Assembly (NCBI RefSeq): GCF_900172265.1
Contig: NZ_FWFK01000008.1
Location: forward strand, 1-64,000
Direction: 5' to 3'
DNA length: 64,000 nt
Source: Roseivivax jejudonensis
GTDB lineage: Bacteria; Pseudomonadota; Alphaproteobacteria; Rhodobacterales; Rhodobacteraceae
The notes beneath the pieces were generated by a model that did not search any database, was not told the DNA's origin, and saw nothing but the letters and a program-made list of their open reading frames with translations. Position 1 is the stretch's first letter. Each line of letters starts with the position of its first letter. The translations under genes and the position numbers were made by a program. Shown one piece after another: positions 7,853-16,205 of this stretch.

Positions 7853-9603
7853 GCGCTGATCTCAACGATCCCGACCTTCGGGACAGGGCGGTCGCCGCCG
7901 CCCGGGGGCAGGCGGCCTTCGACGTGCTGCTGACCGGCGGGCAGCTGGTCGACGTCATCACCGGAGAGATCCGGCCGGCCGATATCGGACTCGTCGGGCC
8001 GCTTGTCGCCTCGGTCCATGACCGCGGCGCTCGGGACGACGCGCGGGTTACGGACGATCTGTGCGGCGGGTTCGTGACGCCGGGCCTGATCGACGCGCAC
8101 ATGCACATCGAAAGCTCCATGACTACGCCGCGTCGCTACGCCGAGACGGTGGTGCCTCAGGGCACGACTGGCGTGGTGTGGGACCCGCACGAGGTCGCCA
8201 ATGTCGCGGGACTCGACGGAGTCCGCTGGGCGCTCGACGCGTCGCGAGACCTGCCGCTCGAGGTGATGACGCTCGCGCCCTCCTGCGTGCCCTCCGCGCC
8301 TGGCCTCGAGCGTGCTGGCGCGCGGTTCGATCCCGCCGACATGGCCAGCATGCTGAAGATGCGCGACATTTGCGGCGTCGCCGAGGTGATGGACATGCGC
8401 GGCGTGCTAGAGCGCAGCGCGCGCATGCGCGGGATCGTCGATGCCGGGCTCGCGTCGGCAAAGCTCGTCTGCGGGCATGCGCGCGGCCTCGCTGGCGCAG
8501 ATCTGCAGGCGTTTGCGGCAGCCGGGATCGGCTCGGATCACGAGTTAACCGATGGCGAAGACTTTCTCGGCAAGCTGCGTGCCGGCTTCACCATCGAGCT
8601 GCGCGGCAGCCACGATTACGTGCTGCCAGAGGTGGTCGCGGCGCTGAAGACGCTGCCGCGGCTGCCCTCGACAGTGACGATCTGCACCGACGACGTCTTC
8701 CCCGACGACCTTGTCGCGCGCGGGGGCATGTCCGACGTGCTGCGCCGGCTGGTGGGCCACGGGATGCCGCCCATCGATGCAGTGCAATGCGCGACGCTGA
8801 ACGCCGCTCATCGGCTGGGTCGCGAGGATCTCGGGCGCATCGCCCCCGGACGCCGCGCCAACATCGCGGTCTTCCGTGATATGGAGCGCTTCGAGGCGGT
8901 GCGCGTCTATGCGTCGGGGCATGAGGTCGCGCGGGACGGGCAGTTGGTCGCGGACATCCCGGCCCCGGTCGCGAGGTCGGCGCCGTCGAGCATGCATCTG
9001 GAGCCGTTCGTGCCCGAGGATTTCACCTTGCGGGCCGAAGGGCCGAGCGTGCAGGTGACCACCGTGGCGAAACCGCGCTTCACGGAATGGTCGCGCAAGA
9101 CGCTGCAGGTTGTGGGCGGCAAGGTCGTCCTCGGCAACGGCATGATCCAGATTGCGGTCATGCACCGCCACGGGCAAGCGCCGGCGACGCCGAGCCTCGG
9201 AATTCTCGACGGCTGGGGGCGCTGGACAGGCGCGGTGGCGACGACCGTGTCGCACGACAGCCACAACCTTGTTGTCTTCGGCCGCGCGCCTGAGGACATG
9301 GTGGCCGCGGCCAACGCGCTGATCACGTGCGGCGGCGGCATGGCCGTGGCGAGGGCGGGGCGCGTGACCGCTTGCCTGCCGCTGCCGGTCTTCGGCCTGC
9401 TGAGCGATGCGTCCGCAGCTGACACCGCGGAATGTTTCCGCAAGCTCAAGGCCGCGGCGGAAGAAGTAGCAGACTGGGCGCCGCCCCTCCGCACCTTCAA
9501 GGCGTTGGTCGGGGCGAGCTTGGCATGTAACCCTGGGCCGCACGTGACCGACCTGGGCATCGCCGACGGGTTGACGGGCGAGTTTAGACCCTTGTTCGCA
9601 TAA
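7849..9603 (+). CDS. ade: Adenine deaminase
   Basis: 584 residues, the normal size for Ade-type adenine deaminase, which makes hypoxanthine and ammonia from adenine. The metal-binding start is GFVTPGLIDAHMHIESS. Later landmarks are GTTGVVWDPHEVANV, VCGHARGL, GSDHELTDGED, TICTDDVFPDD and TVSHDSHNL. ATG 7849 overlaps the nucleoside hydrolase stop as ATGA and follows GGAAGGAG. It is the last gene of the 2219-9603 operon. Together with the hydrolase it would route adenosine to adenine to hypoxanthine. Confidence 0.93.
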   Translation: MSADLNDPDLRDRAVAAARGQAAFDVLLTGGQLVDVITGEIRPADIGLVGPLVASVHDRGARDDARVTDDLCGGFVTPGLIDAHMHIESSMTTPRRYAETVVPQGTTGVVWDPHEVANVAGLDGVRWALDASRDLPLEVMTLAPSCVPSAPGLERAGARFDPADMASMLKMRDICGVAEVMDMRGVLERSARMRGIVDAGLASAKLVCGHARGLAGADLQAFAAAGIGSDHELTDGEDFLGKLRAGFTIELRGSHDYVLPEVVAALKTLPRLPSTVTICTDDVFPDDLVARGGMSDVLRRLVGHGMPPIDAVQCATLNAAHRLGREDLGRIAPGRRANIAVFRDMERFEAVRVYASGHEVARDGQLVADIPAPVARSAPSSMHLEPFVPEDFTLRAEGPSVQVTTVAKPRFTEWSRKTLQVVGGKVVLGNGMIQIAVMHRHGQAPATPSLGILDGWGRWTGAVATTVSHDSHNLVVFGRAPEDMVAAANALITCGGGMAVARAGRVTACLPLPVFGLLSDASAADTAECFRKLKAAAEEVADWAPPLRTFKALVGASLACNPGPHVTDLGIADGLTGEFRPLFA

Positions 9604-9668
9604 GGATGCATCGATCTTGAGTCTTCTGCGTCGCATAAGCCGTACGATCCGCCCACAGCTGTTCGAGT

Positions 9669-10355
9669 TCAGCCCGTCGTCTCCTCGAACCGATACCCGA
9701 CCCCTGGCTCGTTCAGTAGCCAACGTGGTCTGGCGGGATCATCTTCGATTTTCTTTCGCAGCGCCCGGACCGTTACTCGTAGGTATTCGATGCTCTCGGT
9801 GTGAGCGGGTCCCCAGATTTCACGCAGGAGATGGGTATGGGTCAGGACTTTTCCGGAATGACCTGTGAGTTCGGCCAGAAGCGCGAACTCTTTCGGTGTC
9901 AGTTTCACAGGCGTGCCGGACTTCAGAACCGCATGGCCGTCGAGGTCGATTTCAACCGGGCCAACCGTGAGCCGCCGCCTTCGTCCGTGTTCCTTGTCTG
10001 AACGGCGAAGGCAACTTCTTATCCGGGCCAGCAACTCATCGCTGTCGAATGGTTTCGTGACGTAGTCGTCGGCACCCAAATCGAGTGCCGCAACCTTTTC
10101 GGTTGGCGCCTCACGCGCGGTCAGCACGATAACGGGCACGTCGCGGGATACGAAGGACGGGATCAGCTCCAGCCCGTCCCGGTCCGGTAGCCCCAGATCG
10201 AGAAGAACGAGCCGTGGGCTCGCGCGTTCAATCGCCGAAATCGCCTCAGCGGCGTTGGCCGCCTCGACCACCGAATATCCTCCACGCTCTGCGGAGACCC
10301 GGAGTAGTCGACGGATTGCCAACTCGTCATCGACGATCAGGATGTGGTCGGTCAC
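9669..10355 (-). CDS. kdpE: Response regulator KdpE
   Basis: 228 residues. The receiver domain has the acidic pair (ILIVDDE), the phospho-acceptor Asp in LVLLDLGLPDRDG, the switch Thr in VIVLTAR and the Lys in YVTKPF. An OmpR/PhoB-type winged helix follows (LTPKEFALLAELTGHSGKVLTH; YLRVTVRALRKKIE). The sequence is KdpE-like, so the ancestral role was control of the high-affinity K+ ATPase. The GTG start overlaps the kdpD stop (GTGA). The partner kinase is truncated and no kdpFABC genes are present here, so this regulator may be orphaned. Confidence 0.88.
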   Translation of the reverse strand: MTDHILIVDDELAIRRLLRVSAERGGYSVVEAANAAEAISAIERASPRLVLLDLGLPDRDGLELIPSFVSRDVPVIVLTAREAPTEKVAALDLGADDYVTKPFDSDELLARIRSCLRRSDKEHGRRRRLTVGPVEIDLDGHAVLKSGTPVKLTPKEFALLAELTGHSGKVLTHTHLLREIWGPAHTESIEYLRVTVRALRKKIEDDPARPRWLLNEPGVGYRFEETTG

Positions 10356-11458
10356 ACGATGTCCTCCAGGTCGATATTGACGACCGCATCCTTCGGAATG
10401 CGGATCGAGAATCGTGATCCGCCCCGTTGTCGACGGCTCGCCTCGACCCCGAAGCCCATCGCATCGACGAAGCCTTTCACGATTGCCAGCCCGAGGCCCG
10501 AGCCGCCTGTGCGTTCCGAGGTCTCGCCGCGCGCGAAACGGTCGAAGATGCGGAGCTCTGCGCCGATCGGGATGCCCGGACCGCGATCGAGAACGTCTAT
10601 GACCGGGCCACGCCGCCCCATGCGCGCAATGACACGGACGGGAGTTTCGTCCGGAGAATACTTCAGGGCGTTGTCGATCAGGTTCAGAAGTGCATGGTGC
10701 AGAAGGACCGCATCGGCGCGCACGAACGGCACGTTTGGGTCAATAGTCGTTTCGATTTCGCGGTGCGCGTAGGACCTGGGCAGATCCGCCAGAGCCGAAC
10801 TGACCACATCGGTCAGATCCGTCGCCGCGAAATCCGGCGTGACCGCGCCTTCCTCGATGCGCGTGAGGTCAAGAAGATCGGACAGGAAGCGGCCCAGCCG
10901 CCGGGCCTCGGTGCGGACCGTCTCGACCAGATCGGCGTCCTCGCCGGACGGTCGCATCGCTTCGGCGGCCGCTGTCACGGCGGTCAACGGGGTGCGCAGG
11001 TCGTGACTGAGCGAGGCGAGAAGCGTGGCCCGCAGCGTATCTCGCTGACGCACGACCTCGACCTCACGCATGTCGAGTTCCAGCTTGAGCCGCTCATGGG
11101 CAAGCGCGGCCTGGTCGATCAGACTCTCGGCCAGCGCGGCGCGTTCCGCGGGGATCGGCGCGCGGCCGGGCGGTCCACGCAGGCCGAGGACCGCCAGGAC
11201 ACCGAGCGAGGTCTTCAGCGGGCGGAATTGCCATGCGCTTGCGGTCAGAGTGTCGGTTCCGTTTCCTGCCGGCTCGCCATGTTCCGGCGCCCAGCTTGCG
11301 GCGGCATGATCGACGGATGTGAGATTTGGCTCGGCCTGCCCCGAGGCCGTGATGCGCGCGCCCTCCTTCGATGCATGGAGCACGATGGTCTGCACGGCGA
11401 GCCGCGAGGCAACCGGCGAAACTGCGATCCTGGCCATTTGGACGGAGAATGGTCCCAT
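10352..11458 (-). pseudogene. kdpD: KdpD sensor kinase, 3' half only
   Basis: From about 11386 downward the frame matches the C-terminal half of KdpD: a GAF-like segment (ASWAPEHGEPAGNGTDT), the phospho-accepting HisKA helix (SLSHDLRTPLTAV) and the HATPase domain (NLIDNALKYSP; DRGPGIP; GGSGLGLAIVKGF). Normal KdpD is close to 900 residues. The KdpD and Usp domains and the four membrane helices are gone. The first 24 residues of the open frame match nothing and are antisense to the start of an IclR fragment. The catalytic core could still fold, but without sensing or membrane attachment. Confidence 0.85.
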
Positions 11459-11885
11459 CGTGGTCCAGTTCGACGAGTCGACCCGCCCTGTCTATATGAA
11501 CGTCAAGGTGGGCTCGGTCCTGCCCCTGATCTGCACCGCGGTCGGGTATGCCTTTGCCGCCTTCATGCCGCAGGTCCGGCTGACCGAGATGATGCAGCGT
11601 TATCCGATTCACCGTGTGGCCAAATCCCAGAGAGCAGCCCTCGGCGAGACGCTTGCGGCTGTGCGCCGAGATCACTGTGCCTTTGTGCATGGCGGGCTTG
11701 TCGCGGGGGTCACAGCCGCTGCTGCGCCGGTCTTTAATCACAATGGCTCGGTTGCCGCCGCTATCGGCCTGATCGGTCGGCAGGAGGACCTCGAAGACCG
11801 GATAAAAAGCGAAGTCATGCCCCTCTTAGCCGGGCTGTCGAGGGATTTGAGCAGTCAGTTGGGGGATGTTTCTGCCGCCTTGTGA
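11403..11885 (+). pseudogene. IclR-family regulator, effector domain only
   Basis: From about 11403 the frame reads REATGETAILAIW...DESTRPVYMNVKVGSVLPL...GGLVAGVTAAAAPVFNHNGSVAAAIGLIG, which is the IclR effector-binding domain. The winged-helix N-terminal domain is absent. The plus-strand sequence before 11403 is antisense of kdpD. A functional repressor is therefore unlikely. The 5' boundary coincides with that of the truncated kdpD on the opposite strand, marking one rearrangement junction. Confidence 0.8.
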
Positions 11886-11964
11886 CAAACGTCGCCGCCC
11901 GGCACGCCTTCTTCAGCCTGCTTTTGGATGAACGCCTACTGCGCGTCCGTGAACTAGCTCGCCT

Positions 11965-12072
11965 TCATGACCCTCCACTCCTCTCCCAGCCTCGTCGAAC
12001 ATGGCCCGGATTCCAGTTGAGAGCGGCCCAGTTCTCAGGGGGAAGAGCAGTCACCCAGAAAAGATCGCTCAT
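11965..12072 (-). pseudogene. Possible transposase N-terminal remnant
   Basis: An ATG at 12072, with a good GGAGG site upstream, opens a 35-residue frame beginning MSDLFWVTALPPENWAAL. IS5-type transposases often begin in a similar way (MSDLFWL...). The frame stops early and nothing downstream resembles the rest of the protein. Weak evidence. Confidence 0.3.
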
Positions 12073-12139
12073 CGTCAGCCTCCTTCGAGCGGAGGGTGAA
12101 TCACGCGAAGCCGTGCTGATCAATGGAGTCTGAGCCTTC

Positions 12140-12323
12140 TGTATCTCAGGTTCGCTATTCTGTCCCCGTCACCAACCTTGGCCGAGGTCGGTGACGGGGG
12201 CGGTGTTTGGCGTCTGAGCCTTGTGGCCTGACCACGTCTGCTAGCGAGCCAGCACCGTCTCTCTTTCATCGTCTCGAACAGTTGGAAGCGGCCATCAGGA
12301 CCGCGGAGCAGAAGGAAGAGAGC
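12140..12323 (+). ncRNA. Candidate bridge (seek) RNA region of the IS110 element
   Basis: IS110-group elements are known to encode a structured guide RNA in the leader before the transposase. This leader contains a long hairpin at 12164-12199: arms CCCCGTCACC and GGTGACGGGG, a single A/C mismatch, then an inner ACCT/AGGT stem with loop TGGCCG. After the hairpin, GTCTGAGCCTT (12212-12222) repeats exactly the sequence at the putative left end (12128-12138). That is the arrangement expected if a donor-binding loop matches the element's own end. The boundaries and role are inferred. Confidence 0.45.
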
Positions 12324-13283
12324 ATGAACACGGTATCACCCGAACGCGTCATCGGCATAGACGTCTCTCGAGGCTGGCTGGACATCCATTACCTGCCGGG
12401 TGGTGAGCGCTTTCGATTGCCGAACGCGCTGGACGGCCACGCACAGGCGGTGACCATGGCTCGCCGGCAAGGCGCCCTGGTGTGCTTTGAGGCCACCGGT
12501 GGTCAGGAGTGGCGGCTATCGGCTGCGCTCGACGCGGCAGAAATCGTCACGCGACAATTACCACCAGCGCAGGTCAAAGCCTTTGCCGCCAGCCGCGGGA
12601 CCCGGGCCAAGACGGACCGCATCGACGCGGAGCTCATCGCCCGTTTCATGGTGTTCCGCCCGGAAGCCGGCCGCAGCCATCCTGCTGGAAAGGTGCGTGG
12701 TCTCAGAGCGCTGACATCAAGACGCGCGCACCTCGTGGAGATGCGAAAGCGCCTTCTGGCCCAGATCAAAGCCCACGAGAAGCTCGGGACCGCCGAGATG
12801 TTCGAAGACATCGATACGGAGCTGAAGGCGGTACTTGATCGCCGGATCGCAGAGCTGGAAGAGCGGATCGACCACGCGATTTCGGCCGATGCCGCGCTGG
12901 CCGATACCGCATGCCTGCTGCGCTCCATTCCCGGGATCGGCCCCGTCGCCAGTGCCATGCTGCTCGCGGAAATGCCCGAGTTCGGAGCCGTCACCGGGGA
13001 ACAAGCCGCGGCTCTGACCGGCCTTGCCCCCATCGCCCATGACAGCGGATCGCTGCGCGGCAAACGCGCCATCGCCGGCGGCAGGCGTGCCTTGAGACAT
13101 GTCATGTTCCAGGCGGCGCTCGTGGCCACGCATCACAACCCGACCATGAGAGTCTTCGCGCAGCGGCTCCGCGAGGCCGGAAAGCCACACAAAGTCATCA
13201 TCACCGCGGTTGCCCGAAAACTCGTAACCATCGCGAACGCGCTGTGCAGGAACCGTCAGAAATGGGCCGCTCCGGCTACCTGA
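12324..13283 (+). CDS. IS110-family DEDD transposase
   Basis: 319 residues. The N-terminal RuvC-like DEDD domain begins VIGIDVSRGWLDI, has the conserved Glu in VCFEATGG, and the Asp pair in KTDRIDAELIARF. The C-terminal Tnp_20 domain has LRSIPGIGPVASAMLLAEMP, the catalytic-Ser region (DSGSLRGKRAIAGGRRALR) and a final helix. I chose ATG 12324 because the IS110 domain begins a few residues later and AGGAAGAGAG precedes it. Length and motifs are those of an intact IS110 recombinase. Confidence 0.92.
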   Translation: MNTVSPERVIGIDVSRGWLDIHYLPGGERFRLPNALDGHAQAVTMARRQGALVCFEATGGQEWRLSAALDAAEIVTRQLPPAQVKAFAASRGTRAKTDRIDAELIARFMVFRPEAGRSHPAGKVRGLRALTSRRAHLVEMRKRLLAQIKAHEKLGTAEMFEDIDTELKAVLDRRIAELEERIDHAISADAALADTACLLRSIPGIGPVASAMLLAEMPEFGAVTGEQAAALTGLAPIAHDSGSLRGKRAIAGGRRALRHVMFQAALVATHHNPTMRVFAQRLREAGKPHKVIITAVARKLVTIANALCRNRQKWAAPAT

Positions 13284-13327
13284 CAGATACAGTTGCTAGT
13301 CGGATGGCTCGAGTGTGCCCGCGAATG

Positions 13328-14629
13328 CTATGACATGCTGTCGGGCAACCAGGTGGCGGTGCCTGGAAGGACGAGTAGAACCGCGATTGCAAGGGCCATT
13401 GCGATCCAGAATGGCATGACGCCGCGATAGACAGTTCCAAGGCCGAGATCGGGTTTTAGGCTCTTCACGACAAAGACGTTCATGCCGACCGGGGGTGAAA
13501 TCAGCGCCATTTCGAGTGTAATGACAAGCAATACACCGAACCAGATCATATCGACACCCGAGGCTTCCAGGATCGGCTGCAAGATCGGCACGGTCAATAC
13601 GAGGATAGCGAAACCATCGAGGAATGTGCCGAGCACAATCAGCGCGGCCAACACGGTGAGGATGAGCACGCCTTGTGAGAGACCAGCCGCCTCGACCATA
13701 TCTACGAGGGCGAATGGAATGCCAGTGAAGGCAATAAAGGTCTTGAACACAAATGCGCCGAAGAGGATCAGGAAAATCGAGCCCGTCGCCGATAGTGTCT
13801 GCCGCGCAGCTCGACTCAAACCTTCCACGCTCAGGGCGCGACGCGCGAGAGCCACGAGGAAAGCAAGAGCCGCTCCGACGCCAGCGGCCTCTACCGCTGA
13901 GAAAGCGCCGGCATAGATACCACCGATCGAACAGACAATAATACCGACCATCGCGCTCGCGCGCCCAGTCGTTCGCAGTCGCTCGCCTATGTTGGATCGC
14001 TCGGCAGCCTTCGGGGCAAGCGATGGTCGGGCGCGAACGCTCAGTTGGATTGCAAATACGAAGAGGGCCGTAAGCATTATCCCTGGAACCACGCCGGCGA
14101 GAAACAGCTTCTCGATCGAAACCTCCGTTAGAATGGCGTAGATAACGAAGCCAGCCGAGGGTGGGATAAGGATGCCGAGCGTACCACCCGCCGCCACCGC
14201 ACCGGTCGCAAGGGAAGGGGCGTAGTCGTACCGCTCCATCTCTGGCATCGAAACGCGCCCCATTGTCAGCGCCGCGGCCAGCGACGAGCCGGAAAGCGCC
14301 GAAAAAGCTGCGCAACCCAAGATCGTCGCCGACGCTAGGCCTCCGGGCTTGTGCCCGATCCAAGCGTTTGCAGCATCGTAGAGGTCACGCGACATGCCTG
14401 AGAGCCCCGAGAGGTTCCCCATAAGAATAAAGAGCGGCAGGATCGTCAGTGCGTAGGAAGTGCCTTCCGAGAATATCTCCGCCGCCACCACAGGCATCAC
14501 CGCGGGTGGTCGGATCGCCGCGATCCCGAGCGCTCCGACAAGAAGCATGGCCAGTCCGACAGGCATCCGCAGCGCCAGAAGTGTCATGAGCCCCGCTAGG
14601 GCCACGAGGCCGATCTCGACACCTGTCAT
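13328..14629 (-). CDS. dctM: TRAP transporter large permease (DctM)
   Basis: A 433-residue inner-membrane protein with about twelve hydrophobic segments and the DctM landmarks ALRMPVGLAMLLVG, GGTLGILIPPSAGFVIYA and ISPPVGMNVFVVKSL. It couples solute import to the Na+ gradient together with the small permease and periplasmic receptor. Its start overlaps the small permease stop. The IS110 element ends only 35 bases after its stop, so the end of the operon has been invaded without breaking the gene. The position beside the protocatechuate genes suggests an aromatic acid substrate. Confidence 0.92.
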   Translation of the reverse strand: MTGVEIGLVALAGLMTLLALRMPVGLAMLLVGALGIAAIRPPAVMPVVAAEIFSEGTSYALTILPLFILMGNLSGLSGMSRDLYDAANAWIGHKPGGLASATILGCAAFSALSGSSLAAALTMGRVSMPEMERYDYAPSLATGAVAAGGTLGILIPPSAGFVIYAILTEVSIEKLFLAGVVPGIMLTALFVFAIQLSVRARPSLAPKAAERSNIGERLRTTGRASAMVGIIVCSIGGIYAGAFSAVEAAGVGAALAFLVALARRALSVEGLSRAARQTLSATGSIFLILFGAFVFKTFIAFTGIPFALVDMVEAAGLSQGVLILTVLAALIVLGTFLDGFAILVLTVPILQPILEASGVDMIWFGVLLVITLEMALISPPVGMNVFVVKSLKPDLGLGTVYRGVMPFWIAMALAIAVLLVLPGTATWLPDSMS

Positions 14630-15105
14630 GATTCCGTCTCCGGCCGGACTGCGTGCCAACATTCGACGAGGAGAGTTGCCGCATAGTAAGCAAAAGCAAG
14701 GGCGAAGGCCCAGTAAAAGGGCAGGTGGGAAATTGCGAGGTTGGATGTGAACTCCCCGCAAGCTCGTCCACAAGCGGCCTTGTCTATCAGGGCCCAAGAG
14801 GCGAAGGTGCATACGCCAGCGCCGAGGAGGGTGACCGGCAGGGCGATGGCGCGCGCAGCTCGATCGGGCAGGGTTCCGACCAATAGATCAACAGCGACAT
14901 GCGCCTGACTGTGCGCGGCTACGGCGACGCCCGACGCGACGACGACAGCAAGTGTCACCGAGGCCACGTCTTCCAGCCCAAAGATTGGCGCGCCGAAAAG
15001 GTATCTAGCGACCACGCCGATGACGGTTGTCGTTCCGAGCACAGCTAGCGCGGCCGCCCCTACCCAGCCAAGCGGGGCGGCAATGGAGATCAGGGCGCGC
15101 CTCAT
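14626..15105 (-). CDS. dctQ: TRAP transporter small permease (DctQ)
   Basis: A 159-residue membrane protein with four hydrophobic helices and the DctQ segment VARYLFGAPIFGLEDVASVTLAVVV. The ATG at 15105 overlaps the receptor gene's stop as ATGA; a GTG one codon earlier is possible. It forms the membrane complex with DctM. Confidence 0.88.
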   Translation of the reverse strand: MRRALISIAAPLGWVGAAALAVLGTTTVIGVVARYLFGAPIFGLEDVASVTLAVVVASGVAVAAHSQAHVAVDLLVGTLPDRAARAIALPVTLLGAGVCTFASWALIDKAACGRACGEFTSNLAISHLPFYWAFALAFAYYAATLLVECWHAVRPETES

Positions 15106-16097
15106 CACCCTTCAGTGCCCTTCATGACATCATAGATTTCGCCGCCTGTTACAGCTCCGATGGGGCTGCCGCGGAAGGATTCGAAAGGTGCAGCCATCGC
15201 GTCGGAGAAAGCTGCCCGCGCCTCATCGTCGAGTTCGATAACTTCGACGCCAGACTGTTTGGCGAGTTCGAGCCCGGCATCTCCTGCCGCTCCATAGGCC
15301 GCGCCTCCCGCGCGGCTGAGTGTGTCGCCAGAGGCCTCCTCGACCCAGGCCTTCTGCTGTTCCGAAAGCCCATCCCAAACGCCCTTATTCATCAACAGAA
15401 CGAAGGCAGCGCCCGAAAGCGGCAGACCGGTCGTGACGTAGTTCGCAGGCTCGTGCAGCGAAAAGGAACGGATCGAGCCGGGGTCGATGACGATCGCATC
15501 GATGACGCCGTTTGAAAGGTTCTGATTGATGACGCTAACGGGTTGACTTACAGGGGCAGCGCCAATGGCCTTGAGATAAGGCACATCCGCAGCGGTTGTC
15601 ACGCGGGTCTTCAGCCCTGCCATGTCCTCGACACTGCGTACGGGCCGGTCGCGCGTCAGAAGGATGGGCGGATCGTTGGCCCAGACTGCGAGAAGCTTGG
15701 CGTCGTACTCAGCTTCAATCTGCGACTTGGCACGCAGCAGGGCTTCGGTGCAATCCTCTGCCGACTTGCATAATCCAGGTGACGAAATGACCGTCGTGAC
15801 GGGGAAAAGCTCAGCGGTGTAGCCCGGCAGTGCGAAGCCGACATCCATAACGCCCGAGAGAAGCGCCGAATACTGCTTCGGCGGAGAGGAATTGAGAGCG
15901 CCCCCAGGGAAGAGCCGCACGCTCATCTCGCCGTCCGAGACCTCCGCGAGCGACTCCGCAAAGGGCGTGAAGACAGCCGCGTTCATCGGGTGGTTTGGCC
16001 CCATGAAGTATCCGAGCGCAAGCTCTTGTGCGGCAGAAGCGGTTGCGCTCAGTGCAAGAGCGCTTCCGAGCACGGCAGGTATGATCTTCTTAAACAT
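15105..16097 (-). CDS. dctP: TRAP transporter substrate-binding protein (DctP)
   Basis: 330 residues with a signal peptide (MFKKIIPAVLGSALALSATASA). The fold signatures include FAESLAEVSDGEMSVRLFPGGAL, VEDMAGLKTRV and the PVSQPVSVINQNLSNGVIDAIV region that forms the ligand pocket. ATG 16097 follows GGGAGG. An extension to 16169 would run into the operator region and is unlikely. It probably delivers 4-hydroxybenzoate, protocatechuate or a related acid. That is inferred from the shared operator (16178-16190) with the pathway genes. Confidence 0.9.
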   Translation of the reverse strand: MFKKIIPAVLGSALALSATASAAQELALGYFMGPNHPMNAAVFTPFAESLAEVSDGEMSVRLFPGGALNSSPPKQYSALLSGVMDVGFALPGYTAELFPVTTVISSPGLCKSAEDCTEALLRAKSQIEAEYDAKLLAVWANDPPILLTRDRPVRSVEDMAGLKTRVTTAADVPYLKAIGAAPVSQPVSVINQNLSNGVIDAIVIDPGSIRSFSLHEPANYVTTGLPLSGAAFVLLMNKGVWDGLSEQQKAWVEEASGDTLSRAGGAAYGAAGDAGLELAKQSGVEVIELDDEARAAFSDAMAAPFESFRGSPIGAVTGGEIYDVMKGTEG

Positions 16098-16177
16098 CTT
16101 TAATCCTCCCAATGTCGCAGACGTGCGGCGAACGACCCAAGGATTGACAGACAAGAAGCTACCTGTCAAATAAAACG

Positions 16178-16190
16178 GACCAATGGTCCA
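16178..16190. promoter_or_regulatory. Palindromic operator, copy 1
   Basis: GGACCAATGGTCC is a 5-bp inverted repeat with a 3-base centre, in the context ACGGACCAATGGTCCA. Reading towards dctP, a TTGACA -35-like hexamer begins eight bases after it (16170 to 16165). The second copy at 21515-21527 has the same arms and the same distance to a TTGACA. It lies between the divergent dctP and OsmC-like genes. The likely ligand-responsive protein is the IclR regulator at 17389. Confidence 0.7.
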
Positions 16191-16205
16191 AAAAAGAGAA
16201 AACCT

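Larger units (their letters stand above)
12139..13292 (+). mobile_element. IS110-family insertion sequence
   Basis: A single transposase gene of the DEDD type is bounded by a short inverted match: CTGTATCT at 12139-12146 and AGATACAG at 13285-13292, each followed inward by a CAGG-like tract. Most of the non-coding space lies upstream of the gene and almost none downstream, as in the IS110 (not IS1111) group. The exact ends are uncertain because IS110 elements often lack terminal repeats and target duplications. The element lies between the IclR fragment and the 3' end of the TRAP operon and appears intact. Confidence 0.7.

Noticed and set aside
8545-9723. Minus-strand open frame opposite adenine deaminase
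   Set aside because: Antisense of a strongly conserved enzyme, no domain, no ribosome-binding site.
10427-11737. A 436-codon plus-strand frame through the kdpD region
   Set aside because: Antisense of the conserved kinase domains; only its neighbour frame from 11403 carries IclR homology.
11882-12133. Short plus-strand frame between the IclR fragment and the IS110 element
   Set aside because: No ribosome-binding site and no family match; the opposite strand has a slightly better, but weak, transposase-like frame.
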